Origin: GCA-2688105 sp964499445
GTDB lineage: Bacteria > Chloroflexota > Dehalococcoidia > Dehalococcoidales > GCA-2688105
Length of the DNA: 6,567 nt
Direction of reading: 5' to 3'
Assembly: GCA_964499445.1 (NCBI GenBank)
Contig: CAZCLE010000043.1
Location: 1-6,567, forward strand
Position 1 is the stretch's first letter. Every line of letters begins with the position of its first letter. The notes beneath the pieces are model-generated. The model was given only the letters and a program-made list of their open reading frames with translations. It was not told where the DNA came from and made no database searches. Positions 1-6,409 of this stretch are shown here, one piece after another. Both the position numbers and the translations under genes were made by a program.

Positions 1-49
1 TGCCACGCCTGACGCAAAAACCTTTTGGGGGGTGCAGCCAACATTGGGC

Positions 50-78
50 TTGACAAATTTAATTTAGTTAGCTAAAAT
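50..78 (+). promoter_or_regulatory. Sigma-70 type promoter of the riboswitch operon
   Basis: TTGACA at 50-55 is a perfect -35 box. A 17-nt AT-rich spacer follows, and then TAAAAT at 73-78, one base from the consensus -10. Transcription would start near 84-86, about 17 nt before the first riboswitch helix. The boxes, the ideal spacing and the position just upstream of a structured leader all agree. It looks like a strong constitutive promoter, so control would come from the riboswitch. Bases 1-49 upstream show no recognisable feature. Confidence 0.85.
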
Positions 79-101
79 AGAGTTTAGAATTTAATAGAAA
101 T

Positions 102-275
102 ATTTGTTGGTGCTTTCGGATGAAGGCCTAACAGGGAAACCCGTGCAAATCGGGTGCGGTCCCGCCGCTGTGATTGGGGACGAAACTTGAGAGAGTGCCA
201 CTGCTTCGTTCTAACGAAATGGGAAGGCCTCAAGGAGTAGGAAGAGCCAAGAGCCAGAAGACCTGCCAACAAATC
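102..275 (+). promoter_or_regulatory. Cobalamin (B12) riboswitch aptamer
   Basis: This is a cobalamin-sensing leader RNA. The closing helix P1 is a perfect 9-bp pairing of ATTTGTTGG (102-110) with CCAACAAAT (266-274). The B12 box AGCCAGAAGACCTGCC lies at 252-267 and matches the family consensus. The second conserved core, GGTGCGGTCCCGCCGCTGTGA-like, lies at 153-173. A peripheral arm is closed by CTTGAG (186-191) with CTCAAG (229-234) and contains the hairpin TTCGTT/AACGAA (205-218). In this family adenosylcobalamin or a related corrinoid binds the core and switches off the downstream genes. The terminator downstream indicates transcriptional control. All core elements are present, so the aptamer looks functional. 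Confidence 0.96.
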
Positions 276-300
276 TGTTAGACCTTCGGGAGAAAGGTTC

Positions 301-321
301 AAGGGAGATGGCAAATCCCTT
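301..321 (+). promoter_or_regulatory. Candidate antiterminator pairing
   Basis: AAGGGA at 301-306 is complementary to TCCCTT at 316-321, which is the base of the 5' arm of the terminator. Forming this short hairpin (9-nt loop) would block the terminator and allow transcription without ligand. A small hairpin, ACCTT (282-286) with AAGGT (294-298), lies between the aptamer and this element and may take part in the switch. The pairing is visible in the sequence; its role is inferred. Confidence 0.5.
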
Positions 322-350
322 AGCCAAAGTTTTGGTTAAGGGATTTTTTT
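314..350 (+). terminator. Intrinsic terminator of the riboswitch expression platform
   Basis: AATCCCTTAGCCAA at 314-327 pairs with TTGGTTAAGGGATT at 332-345. This gives a 14-bp stem with one G-U pair and a 4-nt loop, and the run of T residues extends from 344 to 350. It lies between the aptamer and the first gene, as expected for a B12 off-switch working by premature termination. It also explains why the in-frame ATG at 308, just before the 5' arm, is not a credible translation start. Confidence 0.92.
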
Positions 351-379
351 ATATAAACGAGTTCTTAAGGAAACAGTCT

Positions 380-1420
380 ATGAAAGCAGCGCTGTTGAAA
401 TCGCCTGGCCAGTTGGTTATTACTCAAGTCCCCACTCCGGAACCCCCGGCAGCAGGGCTTCTTGTCAAAGTGGAGGCATGCTCAATTTGTGCTACTGATA
501 TAAAGATGTTTAGGTATGGGCAACGGGACCTAATCTACCCGCGTATTCTAGGTCATGAAGTCGCTGGAGTGGTGATTGAAACCGGTACCGGTAATGTTCC
601 CTTTAGAAGCGAAGACCGAGTGCAGATTGCGCCCGGGATAAGTTGTGGTAAGTGTCCTGCCTGCCAGCAAGGAGCGCCCAATCAATGCGACCACATAGGT
701 ATTCTTGGTTTTACCCATCACGGTGGGTTTGCCCAGTATCTTGCCGTACCTGCTGAAAGTGTAGCCTGTGGAGCGGTAAATCTGATTCCGGCTGGACTTA
801 GTTTTATGGAAGCTACCTTTGCCGAGCCTCTAGCCTGTTGCCTCAATGGTCAGGAGCGTGTGCGCCTAGACAGTAAAGACGCCGTGCTTATCCTGGGTGC
901 TGGCCCAATTGGTTGCCTTCACACCATGCTAGCCCGGGCTAAAGGAGCTAGGCGGATTCTACTTGCCGAAAGGTCTCTAAAGCGAATTCGGATGGCTGCG
1001 GCGGCAGAACCTTCTCGTTTGGTCGATGTCTCCAAAGAGAACCTAAAGGAGGTTGTGAGGAAAGAAACGGAAGGCCGAGGAGTTGATGTAATCATGCTGG
1101 CTTGCTCAGAATCTGCCATAGAGTATCCTATCTTGGAGCTTCTTGCGCCGCGGGGTCGGGTTTGCTTTTTCTCCGGTTTACCATCGGAGAAGAGCCAACT
1201 TCATTTTGATGCTAACTTTCTCCATTACCACGAAATTACCTTCGTGGGAGCCTATGGCTGCACGTCAGACCAGAATCGTATGGCTCTTGAGCTTATGGCT
1301 TCGGGGCAAGTAAACGTTAACTGTCTTGCCACGAAACGAATACCCTTAGAAGCGATTCACGAGGGAATTGATTATCTAACGGAGCATCGTGGCATGAAGG
1401 TGGTGGTAACAGAATTCTGA
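380..1420 (+). CDS. Zinc-dependent medium-chain alcohol/polyol dehydrogenase
   Basis: This 346-aa cytoplasmic oxidoreductase of the zinc-containing medium-chain dehydrogenase superfamily resembles the sorbitol and threonine dehydrogenase branch. The GroES-like N-terminal domain carries the likely catalytic zinc ligands C37, H59 with E60, and E149 (in an EPLACC motif). The structural zinc site is C89, C92, C95 and C103. The Rossmann domain has GAGPIG at 173-178, and E197 at the end of the second strand suggests NAD(H) rather than NADP(H). The open frame extends upstream to an ATG at 308, but that codon abuts the terminator. The ATG at 380 has AAGGA at 367-371 with 8-nt spacing and gives the usual family N-terminus (MKAALL). 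Its substrate cannot be read from sequence. It is the first gene of a B12-riboswitch operon, 17 nt before a TrpD-like gene, so a role in corrinoid-linked or B12-replacing metabolism is inferred. Confidence 0.9.
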   Translation: MKAALLKSPGQLVITQVPTPEPPAAGLLVKVEACSICATDIKMFRYGQRDLIYPRILGHEVAGVVIETGTGNVPFRSEDRVQIAPGISCGKCPACQQGAPNQCDHIGILGFTHHGGFAQYLAVPAESVACGAVNLIPAGLSFMEATFAEPLACCLNGQERVRLDSKDAVLILGAGPIGCLHTMLARAKGARRILLAERSLKRIRMAAAAEPSRLVDVSKENLKEVVRKETEGRGVDVIMLACSESAIEYPILELLAPRGRVCFFSGLPSEKSQLHFDANFLHYHEITFVGAYGCTSDQNRMALELMASGQVNVNCLATKRIPLEAIHEGIDYLTEHRGMKVVVTEF

Positions 1421-1437
1421 ACAGGAGGAGGCAATGT

Positions 1438-2550
1438 ATGTTTGACGATAAAAGGCTAAAGGAATTTGGCAAGAAAGTGTCTGATGCAGCGCGAGGGAGA
1501 AACCTGACACGCCACGAAACCAGGGAAATGTATTATCAGGTACTCCTAAATGAACAACCGGACCTGCAACAGGGAGCTTTCCTGATAGCTCTCACCGCTA
1601 AGGGAGAAACGCCGGAGGAGATTGCGGGAAGCTGGGACGCCATTTTTGAACTAGATACAGTGAAAGTGAATCCGCTTACACCTGAGCCTTTGGTCGAGAA
1701 CTGCGGTACCGGAATGGATGAATTAAAGACATTCAATATCAGCACTGCGGCAGCTATAGTGGCGGCGGCTAACGGCATCTATATGGCTAAACACGGAGCC
1801 AGAGCTCTTACCTCCACATGTGGAGCGGTTGATATTCTTGAAGCCCTTGGGGTTGATGTGGAATGCAGCGTGGAAACTGTCAAAAGCAGTATTGAAAAGG
1901 CAGGAATCGGTATTTTTAATGGCATGAGCCCTATGGTCCATCCTCAAGCCCTGGGCCGAATCTTATCGCAGATTCGCTTTGGCACTACTCTTAATATTGC
2001 TGGTTCCCTGGCTAACCCTGCCTCGCCCAGATACGGGGTAAGGGGAGTCTATTCTAAGGCATTGACAGAACCTGTTGCCCGATTAATGCGAGAGATTGGC
2101 TACAAGAGAGCCCTTGTGGTTCACGGTTTCAATGCAGATGGTAATAAAGGCATGGACGAGATTTCCTCCCTCGGTGAGACGAAAATTGTTGAATTGGATG
2201 GAGATGGGCGGATTATTAACTATAGTCTTTTCCCCGAGGATTTTGGTATCCGACGTGCCACCTATGAAGACCTGTTACCATCGGCAAATATAGAGGAGGA
2301 AGCCCTGAATTTTCTCAGGATATTGGGCGCCAAAGACCAGGGTCCGAAGTGTGATATCGTCTGTCTTAACACCGCTCCTATTCTGTACTTGATGGGTAAA
2401 GTAAGGGATTTCAAAGAAGGCGTCAACAAAGCCAAAGAAACCATTGAATCTGGCCAAGCAATTGCCAAATTGAGACGATGGGTAGAAGAACAGAATTCCT
2501 GTCCCGAAGCCGGATTGGCCAGGCTCGATTATCTACTAGCGCGGGTATAG
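1438..2550 (+). CDS. TrpD-like phosphoribosyltransferase, probably not acting on anthranilate
   Basis: This 370-aa protein belongs to the anthranilate phosphoribosyltransferase / nucleoside phosphorylase superfamily, with a helical N-terminal part (about 1-75) and the alpha/beta phosphoribosyl domain after it. The PRPP loop is GTGMDE (90-95) where TrpD has GTGGD, followed by the conserved TFNIST (98-103). KHGARA (118-123) replaces KHGNR, losing the asparagine that contacts anthranilate. The arginine-rich VRRELG segment is shortened to an IRFG segment near 179-182. The Mg-binding pair D240-E241 is retained in a MDEIS motif, after a short insertion (232-238). The family therefore fits but the acceptor is probably different. 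The start has AGGAGG at 1423-1428; the nearby ATG at 1434 meets a stop after three codons. It is co-transcribed with the upstream dehydrogenase under the B12 riboswitch. Activation of a base for a corrinoid lower ligand is one possibility, unproven. Confidence 0.85.
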   Translation: MFDDKRLKEFGKKVSDAARGRNLTRHETREMYYQVLLNEQPDLQQGAFLIALTAKGETPEEIAGSWDAIFELDTVKVNPLTPEPLVENCGTGMDELKTFNISTAAAIVAAANGIYMAKHGARALTSTCGAVDILEALGVDVECSVETVKSSIEKAGIGIFNGMSPMVHPQALGRILSQIRFGTTLNIAGSLANPASPRYGVRGVYSKALTEPVARLMREIGYKRALVVHGFNADGNKGMDEISSLGETKIVELDGDGRIINYSLFPEDFGIRRATYEDLLPSANIEEEALNFLRILGAKDQGPKCDIVCLNTAPILYLMGKVRDFKEGVNKAKETIESGQAIAKLRRWVEEQNSCPEAGLARLDYLLARV

Positions 2551-2642
2551 GCGGCTGGTATTGAACGAAAGGGCAGATTGTTACTGAGAGCTGGTGTGAA
2601 AAGGTTTTTCCTTTCCGGGTAGCGCGGAATTCGCCTTTTTAT
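2551..2642. other. Convergent intergenic region with weak terminator-like structure
   Basis: These 92 bp separate the rightward TrpD-like gene from the leftward YbjQ gene, so termination is expected here in both directions. Two weak hairpins can be drawn. AAAGG (2600-2604) pairs with CCTTT (2610-2614) around a T5 loop, and TTCCG (2613-2617) pairs with CGGAA (2625-2629), with TTTTT following at 2636-2640. They share bases, so both cannot form at once. Neither is a strong terminator, and no gene is evident. Confidence 0.35.
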
Positions 2643-2957
2643 CTATTCCAGCACCACACCGGTGCCATAGGCGAGCACCTCAGCGGCATTCTGCATTATC
2701 ATTGAGGTGGCAAACCGCATACTGACTACGGCATTAGCCCCCTGCTTCTCGGCATCCCCTACCATCCGCTGAATAGCTTCCTCCCTGGCTTCAGCCATCA
2801 TCTTGGTGTATTCGCTTATCTCGCCACCCACTATACCCCTCAGCCCGGCCATAATATCCCTGCCCACGTGCCTTGCCCTGATGGTGCTGCCCTTGACCAG
2901 ACCTATGGTGCGACTAATTGTCTTACCCTCTATCTGTGCCGAGGTGCTAATAATCAT
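2643..2957 (-). CDS. YbjQ/UPF0145 family protein
   Basis: This is a 104-aa soluble protein of the YbjQ (UPF0145, 'heavy-metal-binding domain') family, at full family length. Matching hallmarks are the N-terminal ISTSAQIEGKTI segment, the central HVGRD and LRGIVGGEISEY, the AREEA stretch, GANAVVSMRF, and the C-terminal EVLAYGTGVVL. Family members form ring-like oligomers and their biochemical role is not established; the metal-binding label is weakly supported. The ATG overlaps the stop of the upstream small membrane protein gene as ATGA, and a purine-rich AGGGGGTGGAG lies just upstream, so translation is probably coupled. It is the last gene of the leftward cluster behind a metal permease, which makes a metal or envelope stress role plausible but unproven. 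Confidence 0.9.
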   Translation of the reverse strand: MIISTSAQIEGKTISRTIGLVKGSTIRARHVGRDIMAGLRGIVGGEISEYTKMMAEAREEAIQRMVGDAEKQGANAVVSMRFATSMIMQNAAEVLAYGTGVVLE

Positions 2958-3169
2958 TTCTCCACCCCCTTAAATTTTTCAGTTTTAGCCTTAATAACCC
3001 GGTCTCTGATGGCTACCCCAATAAGGACTAATATCCCGGCGCCAATAATACCGACGGCTATCCTGATAAGTAGCGGAATATCAGCCGCCATAAAGAAGCC
3101 TTTAACCCCCCAGCCAATCAAGACCAATATCCCGACGCCAATTAAGATAAAGGCTACATTTTGCCACAT
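2954..3169 (-). CDS. Small two-helix membrane protein with internal repeat
   Basis: This 71-aa protein is not assigned to a named family. Two hydrophobic segments are clear, about residues 5-22 and 33-54, followed by a basic C-terminal tail rich in lysine (55-71). The core of each helix carries nearly the same peptide, GVGILVLIG (11-19) and GAGILVLIG (43-51), and the coding DNA repeats too (3018-3046 and 3114-3142). The start ATG is well supported by GGAGG at 3176-3180 on the minus strand, 6 nt before it. It overlaps the YbjQ gene by ATGA and follows the permease gene by 66 nt, so the three are probably one expression unit. Positive charge favours a cytoplasmic C-terminus. A possible role is as a membrane partner of the YbjQ protein; this is inference from the overlap only. 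Confidence 0.75.
   Translation of the reverse strand: MWQNVAFILIGVGILVLIGWGVKGFFMAADIPLLIRIAVGIIGAGILVLIGVAIRDRVIKAKTEKFKGVEK
3018..3142 (-). repeat. Internal 29-bp imperfect direct repeat within the small membrane protein gene
   Basis: Bases 3018-3046 and 3114-3142 match at 25 of 29 positions by my count and are 96 nt apart, exactly 32 codons. Both encode the same reading of a glycine-rich hydrophobic helix core. This suggests the two-helix protein arose by duplication of a one-helix unit, or that both helices are held to the same packing motif. Confidence 0.7.
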
Positions 3170-3235
3170 AACTTACCTCCAGTAAGTAGCAAACTACTAG
3201 ATTTCCTTATTCTCCATTTCCCGTCTTCTTCGTGC

Positions 3236-4237
3236 CTATATCATCGAAAAGCACCAGCCCAGAACCAAAGCCATGGCGCTGATAACGACCAAATAGGTGG
3301 CCAAGGTCCTGCCGCCGAATTCCTTCCTCAAGACCAGGATAGTTCCCCAGCTAGTAACTGGACCTGCCAGGAGTAGCACCATCCCAGCGCCGATGTTCAT
3401 CCCCTGTGACACAAAAGCATGAACCAGGGGAACGCTGGCAGTAGAGCAAATATACATCATTAGCCCAAAGACAAGGCTGAATATATAACCTAAGCCTCCG
3501 CTAAAATAATCCCCGACAAATTTCCCTATCGGAGCAATCGCCGATACCAGAGCCGCCAGAGCCAGTCCTAGAAGTAACTCTGGGCCAATCTCCTTTACCA
3601 TATCCACAAAGGCGTATTTGAAGACATGCTTCAGGCGGTGGGCAATATTCCGGGAATAAGTCCCCAAATATTCTTCTGGTTTGGACTCAAATGTCTGCTG
3701 GCAGTGGTGGCAGCAAAAATAATAAGTCTCCCCACGATATTCTGTTTGGGCTGCTTTCCCTATTTCTACGTTCATCCCGCAAACCGGGTCTGTAGCTGAC
3801 TGTCCAGTTGGGCAGGCGAATGTCTTGGGCTTAACCTTTATCAGATTTCCGACGAGGCCCATTATTAAGCCCATCACTATTACGGCAAAGAATATGAAAG
3901 CGGTGAACTTTATCCCCAGCAGGGCATAACAGACCAGGAGGGCAGTTATGGAGGTGGCTGGTGTTGCCACCAGGAAGGCTAAAACCGGCCCCAACCTGGC
4001 TCCTTTTTGATGAAGGCTCACTGCCACTGGAAGAGAGCCCATACAGCAGATAGGGAGAACTGTTCCGGTAAGGGTAGAATAGAGGAGCGGCTTTATCCCT
4101 TTCCCCCCGAGGTGCCTCTCCACCCACCCGGCGGGGACAAATTCGTGGATAAATCCGCTAAGAAAGAAACCTATCGCCAGGAAGGGCAATACTTCAATAA
4201 GATAATCCTTAAATACGATGAAGAATTGGGCTATCAA
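3236..4237 (-). CDS. COG0701-type metal efflux permease with inserted YHS domain
   Basis: This is a 333-aa inner-membrane permease of the DUF318/ArsP-like family (COG0701). It looks closest to the group annotated as SO_0444-type Cu/Zn efflux transporters. The N-terminal half (about 1-133) holds several membrane helices with an LPICCMGSLPVA motif near 61-72. A central soluble insert (about 148-191) is a complete YHS metal-binding domain, with DPVCGM followed by YYFCCHHCQQTF. The C-terminal half (about 205-333) holds more helices and the second conserved YICSTASVPLVHAF motif. Paired cysteine motifs in the membrane halves are typical of the family and probably contact the exported metal. The start is TTG at 4237, supported by GGGGG at 4245-4249 with 7-nt spacing; no better ATG precedes the first helix. 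It lies 71 nt after cysS. The metal (Cu, Zn or other) cannot be decided from sequence. Confidence 0.87.
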   Translation of the reverse strand: MIAQFFIVFKDYLIEVLPFLAIGFFLSGFIHEFVPAGWVERHLGGKGIKPLLYSTLTGTVLPICCMGSLPVAVSLHQKGARLGPVLAFLVATPATSITALLVCYALLGIKFTAFIFFAVIVMGLIMGLVGNLIKVKPKTFACPTGQSATDPVCGMNVEIGKAAQTEYRGETYYFCCHHCQQTFESKPEEYLGTYSRNIAHRLKHVFKYAFVDMVKEIGPELLLGLALAALVSAIAPIGKFVGDYFSGGLGYIFSLVFGLMMYICSTASVPLVHAFVSQGMNIGAGMVLLLAGPVTSWGTILVLRKEFGGRTLATYLVVISAMALVLGWCFSMI

Positions 4238-4308
4238 CTATTTACCCCCGTTTATCGATGTATTGAAAGAGACATAGGGAAGCGACTTTTCACACTTAAA
4301 AATGAAAG

Positions 4309-5751
4309 CTACCTTTTGCGCTTCCACTCTGTCCCTCGCGGGGTGTCCTCCAGGGCTATGCCCAGCTCATCTAACTTAGCCCGGATGATATCGGCCTGCT
4401 GCCATTGTTTGTCTACCCTGAGCTGGTCACGGATGGAAACCAGGTGTTCAATATAGGACTCACCCTCGGCAGGCCGCCATTGTTTGGTCTCAGGGGGTAG
4501 AACACTAACAGCACCAACGATATCCGAGTAGGACTTGGCATCAAGAGTTGGCTTGTCTAGTTGTTTGAGGGTTAAGCCCAGTATATCGGCTAGCTCCAGT
4601 AATGCCTGTCGTGCTCCTACCACCTCATATCCGTCTTCGTCAGCCCGGTTAATATCTCTGGCTAAATCAAAAAGTGTCGCTCCTGCCTGAGCAGAGTTAA
4701 AATCATCATCCATAGCCTCAATGAATCGGTTTTGGTAAGACTCAATATCTATCCCCTCACTAACTTTCTCACCTCTACCTTCGCCGTGAACTGTCTGGCG
4801 CAGTCTATCGGCTCCCTTCTCGGCGGCTTCCAGCCCCTCTCCAGAGTAAGTAAGGGGACTGCGGTAGTGAGAGCTAAGGATAAAGATGCGGATGGCATCA
4901 GCACTATACCTCGCCAAGGCTTCCTTGAGAGGTATGAGGTTGCCCAGGGATTTGCTCATCTTCTCTTCGCCAAGCTGCACCAGCCCGTTATGCAACCAGT
5001 ATTTGACAAACGGTTTTACCCCGGTAAAGCTCTCCGACTGGGCTATCTCGTTCTCGTGATGGGGGAAGACAAGGTCCTGCCCCCCGCCATGAATGTCAAG
5101 GGTATTACCCAGGTATTTCAGAGACATAGAACTGCACTCAATATGCCAGCCCGGTCTCCCCTGACCCCACGGGCTTTCCCAGGACGGCTCACCGGGCTTT
5201 GATGCCTTCCACAGGACAAAATCCATAGGGTGCTCTTTTTCCTCTCCGGCCTCTATGCGTGCCCCGGCCATCATTGATTCCAGACTGCGGTGAGCCAGCT
5301 TGCCGTAGTCGGCAACATTCCTAACCCGGAAATAAACGCTACCCTGTGCCGGATAGGCATACCCCTTATCTATCAAGCCCTGTATCACTTCAATAATCTT
5401 GGGTATCTCCTCGGTAGCCCGGGGGTAAATGTCAGCCCGACCAATATTCAGGGCATCCATATCCTCAAAATAGCTACTGGTGTATTTCTCCGCCAACTCA
5501 CGCACTGAAGTGCCCAGCTGATTGGCCTGATTTATCAGTTTGTCGTCAATGTCGGTGACATTCTGCACATACTTCACCCTATAGCCGCGAAACTGGAGAT
5601 AGCGTCGGATAACGTCAAAGATAACATAGCTCATGCCATGACCTATGTGGCAATCACTATAGGGAGTAACCCCGCAGACATACATCTTGACTTCATCGCC
5701 CTGGGGTAAAAACTCCTCCTTTTTCCCGGAGAGGGTGTTAAATACCTTCAT
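4309..5751 (-). CDS. cysS: Cysteinyl-tRNA synthetase
   Basis: This 480-aa class I aminoacyl-tRNA synthetase attaches cysteine to tRNA-Cys in the cytoplasm. The catalytic signatures are intact: HIGH at 35-38 and KMSKS at 264-268. The zinc site that selects cysteine is present as C26, C206, H231 and E235 (in YVCGVTPY, GWHIECSSM and FPHHENE). The C-terminal DALR-like helical domain and a basic tail ending in KRKR follow. Its length is close to the usual 460-490 aa. The ATG overlaps the cysE stop as ATGA, with AAGGA at 5760-5764 eight nucleotides upstream, so translation is probably coupled to cysE. This puts cysteine supply and cysteine charging under shared control. No damage or unusual residues are seen. 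Confidence 0.97.
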   Translation of the reverse strand: MKVFNTLSGKKEEFLPQGDEVKMYVCGVTPYSDCHIGHGMSYVIFDVIRRYLQFRGYRVKYVQNVTDIDDKLINQANQLGTSVRELAEKYTSSYFEDMDALNIGRADIYPRATEEIPKIIEVIQGLIDKGYAYPAQGSVYFRVRNVADYGKLAHRSLESMMAGARIEAGEEKEHPMDFVLWKASKPGEPSWESPWGQGRPGWHIECSSMSLKYLGNTLDIHGGGQDLVFPHHENEIAQSESFTGVKPFVKYWLHNGLVQLGEEKMSKSLGNLIPLKEALARYSADAIRIFILSSHYRSPLTYSGEGLEAAEKGADRLRQTVHGEGRGEKVSEGIDIESYQNRFIEAMDDDFNSAQAGATLFDLARDINRADEDGYEVVGARQALLELADILGLTLKQLDKPTLDAKSYSDIVGAVSVLPPETKQWRPAEGESYIEHLVSIRDQLRVDKQWQQADIIRAKLDELGIALEDTPRGTEWKRKR

Positions 5752-6389
5752 CTTGGCTTTCCTTCCCGCTTAGCCAGACGCTTTTCCATCTCGGCTACTC
5801 GCTTTTCTATAGCCTCCAGCTTTTCCCATACCGGGTCAGGCAACCGCTCAATAGTGTCGGCATCGGGATTTCTAATGGCTACCACCCGTCCCGGCACCCC
5901 CACCACGGTGGCATTAGCCGGCACCGAATTTACCACCACCGAGCCGGCACCAACCTTGGTATTTTCCCCGATAGTAATGGCTCCAATAAGCTGAGCGCCA
6001 ACTCCGACCACAACATTGTTGCCCAGGGTGGGATGGCGCTTTGTCTTCTGGTGACTGGTACCGCCCAGGGTTACCCCTTGATATAGAGTAACATTGTCGC
6101 CAATCTCTGTGGTCTCGCCAATCACCACTCCCATACCATGGTCAATAAAAAATCCTTCGCCAATCTTAGCCCCGGGGTGGATTTCTATGCCGGTAAAAAA
6201 CCGGTTAAGGTTTGATATAAGCCGGGGTATTATTGGGATATGCCACCGGAACAGGGTGTGGGCTAGCCGGTGCCACTGGCGGGCATGAAATCCAGGATAA
6301 GCCAGCAGTATTTCTAAGGTGCTGGTAGCGGCTGGGTCATGCTCAAAAACGGCTCTAATATCCTTTCTGACGCTTCTGATAAGTGACAT
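5748..6389 (-). CDS. cysE: Serine O-acetyltransferase
   Basis: This 213-aa enzyme makes O-acetylserine from serine and acetyl-CoA, the first step of cysteine synthesis. A short helical N-terminal part (1-60) leads into a left-handed beta-helix of hexapeptide repeats (about 66-180). The catalytic H84 sits in FIDHGMGVVIGET, and E69 occupies the place of the aspartate partner of the E. coli enzyme, as in Bacillus-type proteins. QGVTLGGT and the KRHP loop are conserved. A charged coiled-coil-like tail (about 188-213) ends the protein. The N-terminal region is shorter than in E. coli CysE (273 aa), matching the short form. The frame opens at a TTG at 6410, but the ATG at 6389 is preferred. It has GGGGGGGAGA upstream and a normal MSLIRSVRKD start. 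It is the first gene of the leftward cluster and overlaps cysS by ATGA. Confidence 0.95.
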   Translation of the reverse strand: MSLIRSVRKDIRAVFEHDPAATSTLEILLAYPGFHARQWHRLAHTLFRWHIPIIPRLISNLNRFFTGIEIHPGAKIGEGFFIDHGMGVVIGETTEIGDNVTLYQGVTLGGTSHQKTKRHPTLGNNVVVGVGAQLIGAITIGENTKVGAGSVVVNSVPANATVVGVPGRVVAIRNPDADTIERLPDPVWEKLEAIEKRVAEMEKRLAKREGKPR

Positions 6390-6409
6390 GGAATTAATTC
6401 TCCCCCCCA

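Noticed and set aside
84..314. Minus-strand open frame of 76 aa across the leader
   Set aside because: It covers the riboswitch, whose conserved RNA elements explain the sequence; the peptide shows no family features.
1438..2550. Calling the gene trpD of tryptophan synthesis
   Set aside because: No other trp genes are adjacent, acceptor-site residues differ, and the operon is under a cobalamin riboswitch.
2868..3185. Plus-strand open frame of 105 aa
   Set aside because: It is antisense to the YbjQ and small membrane protein genes, both of which have strong ribosome binding sites and coding features.
3185..3198. Small hairpin AGTAG/CTACT upstream of the small membrane protein gene
   Set aside because: Only five base pairs and no T-run; likely chance, although it lies close to the ribosome binding site.
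4732..5202. Plus-strand open frame of 156 aa
   Set aside because: It is antisense to cysS, whose motifs are fully conserved; no ribosome binding site or family features seen.
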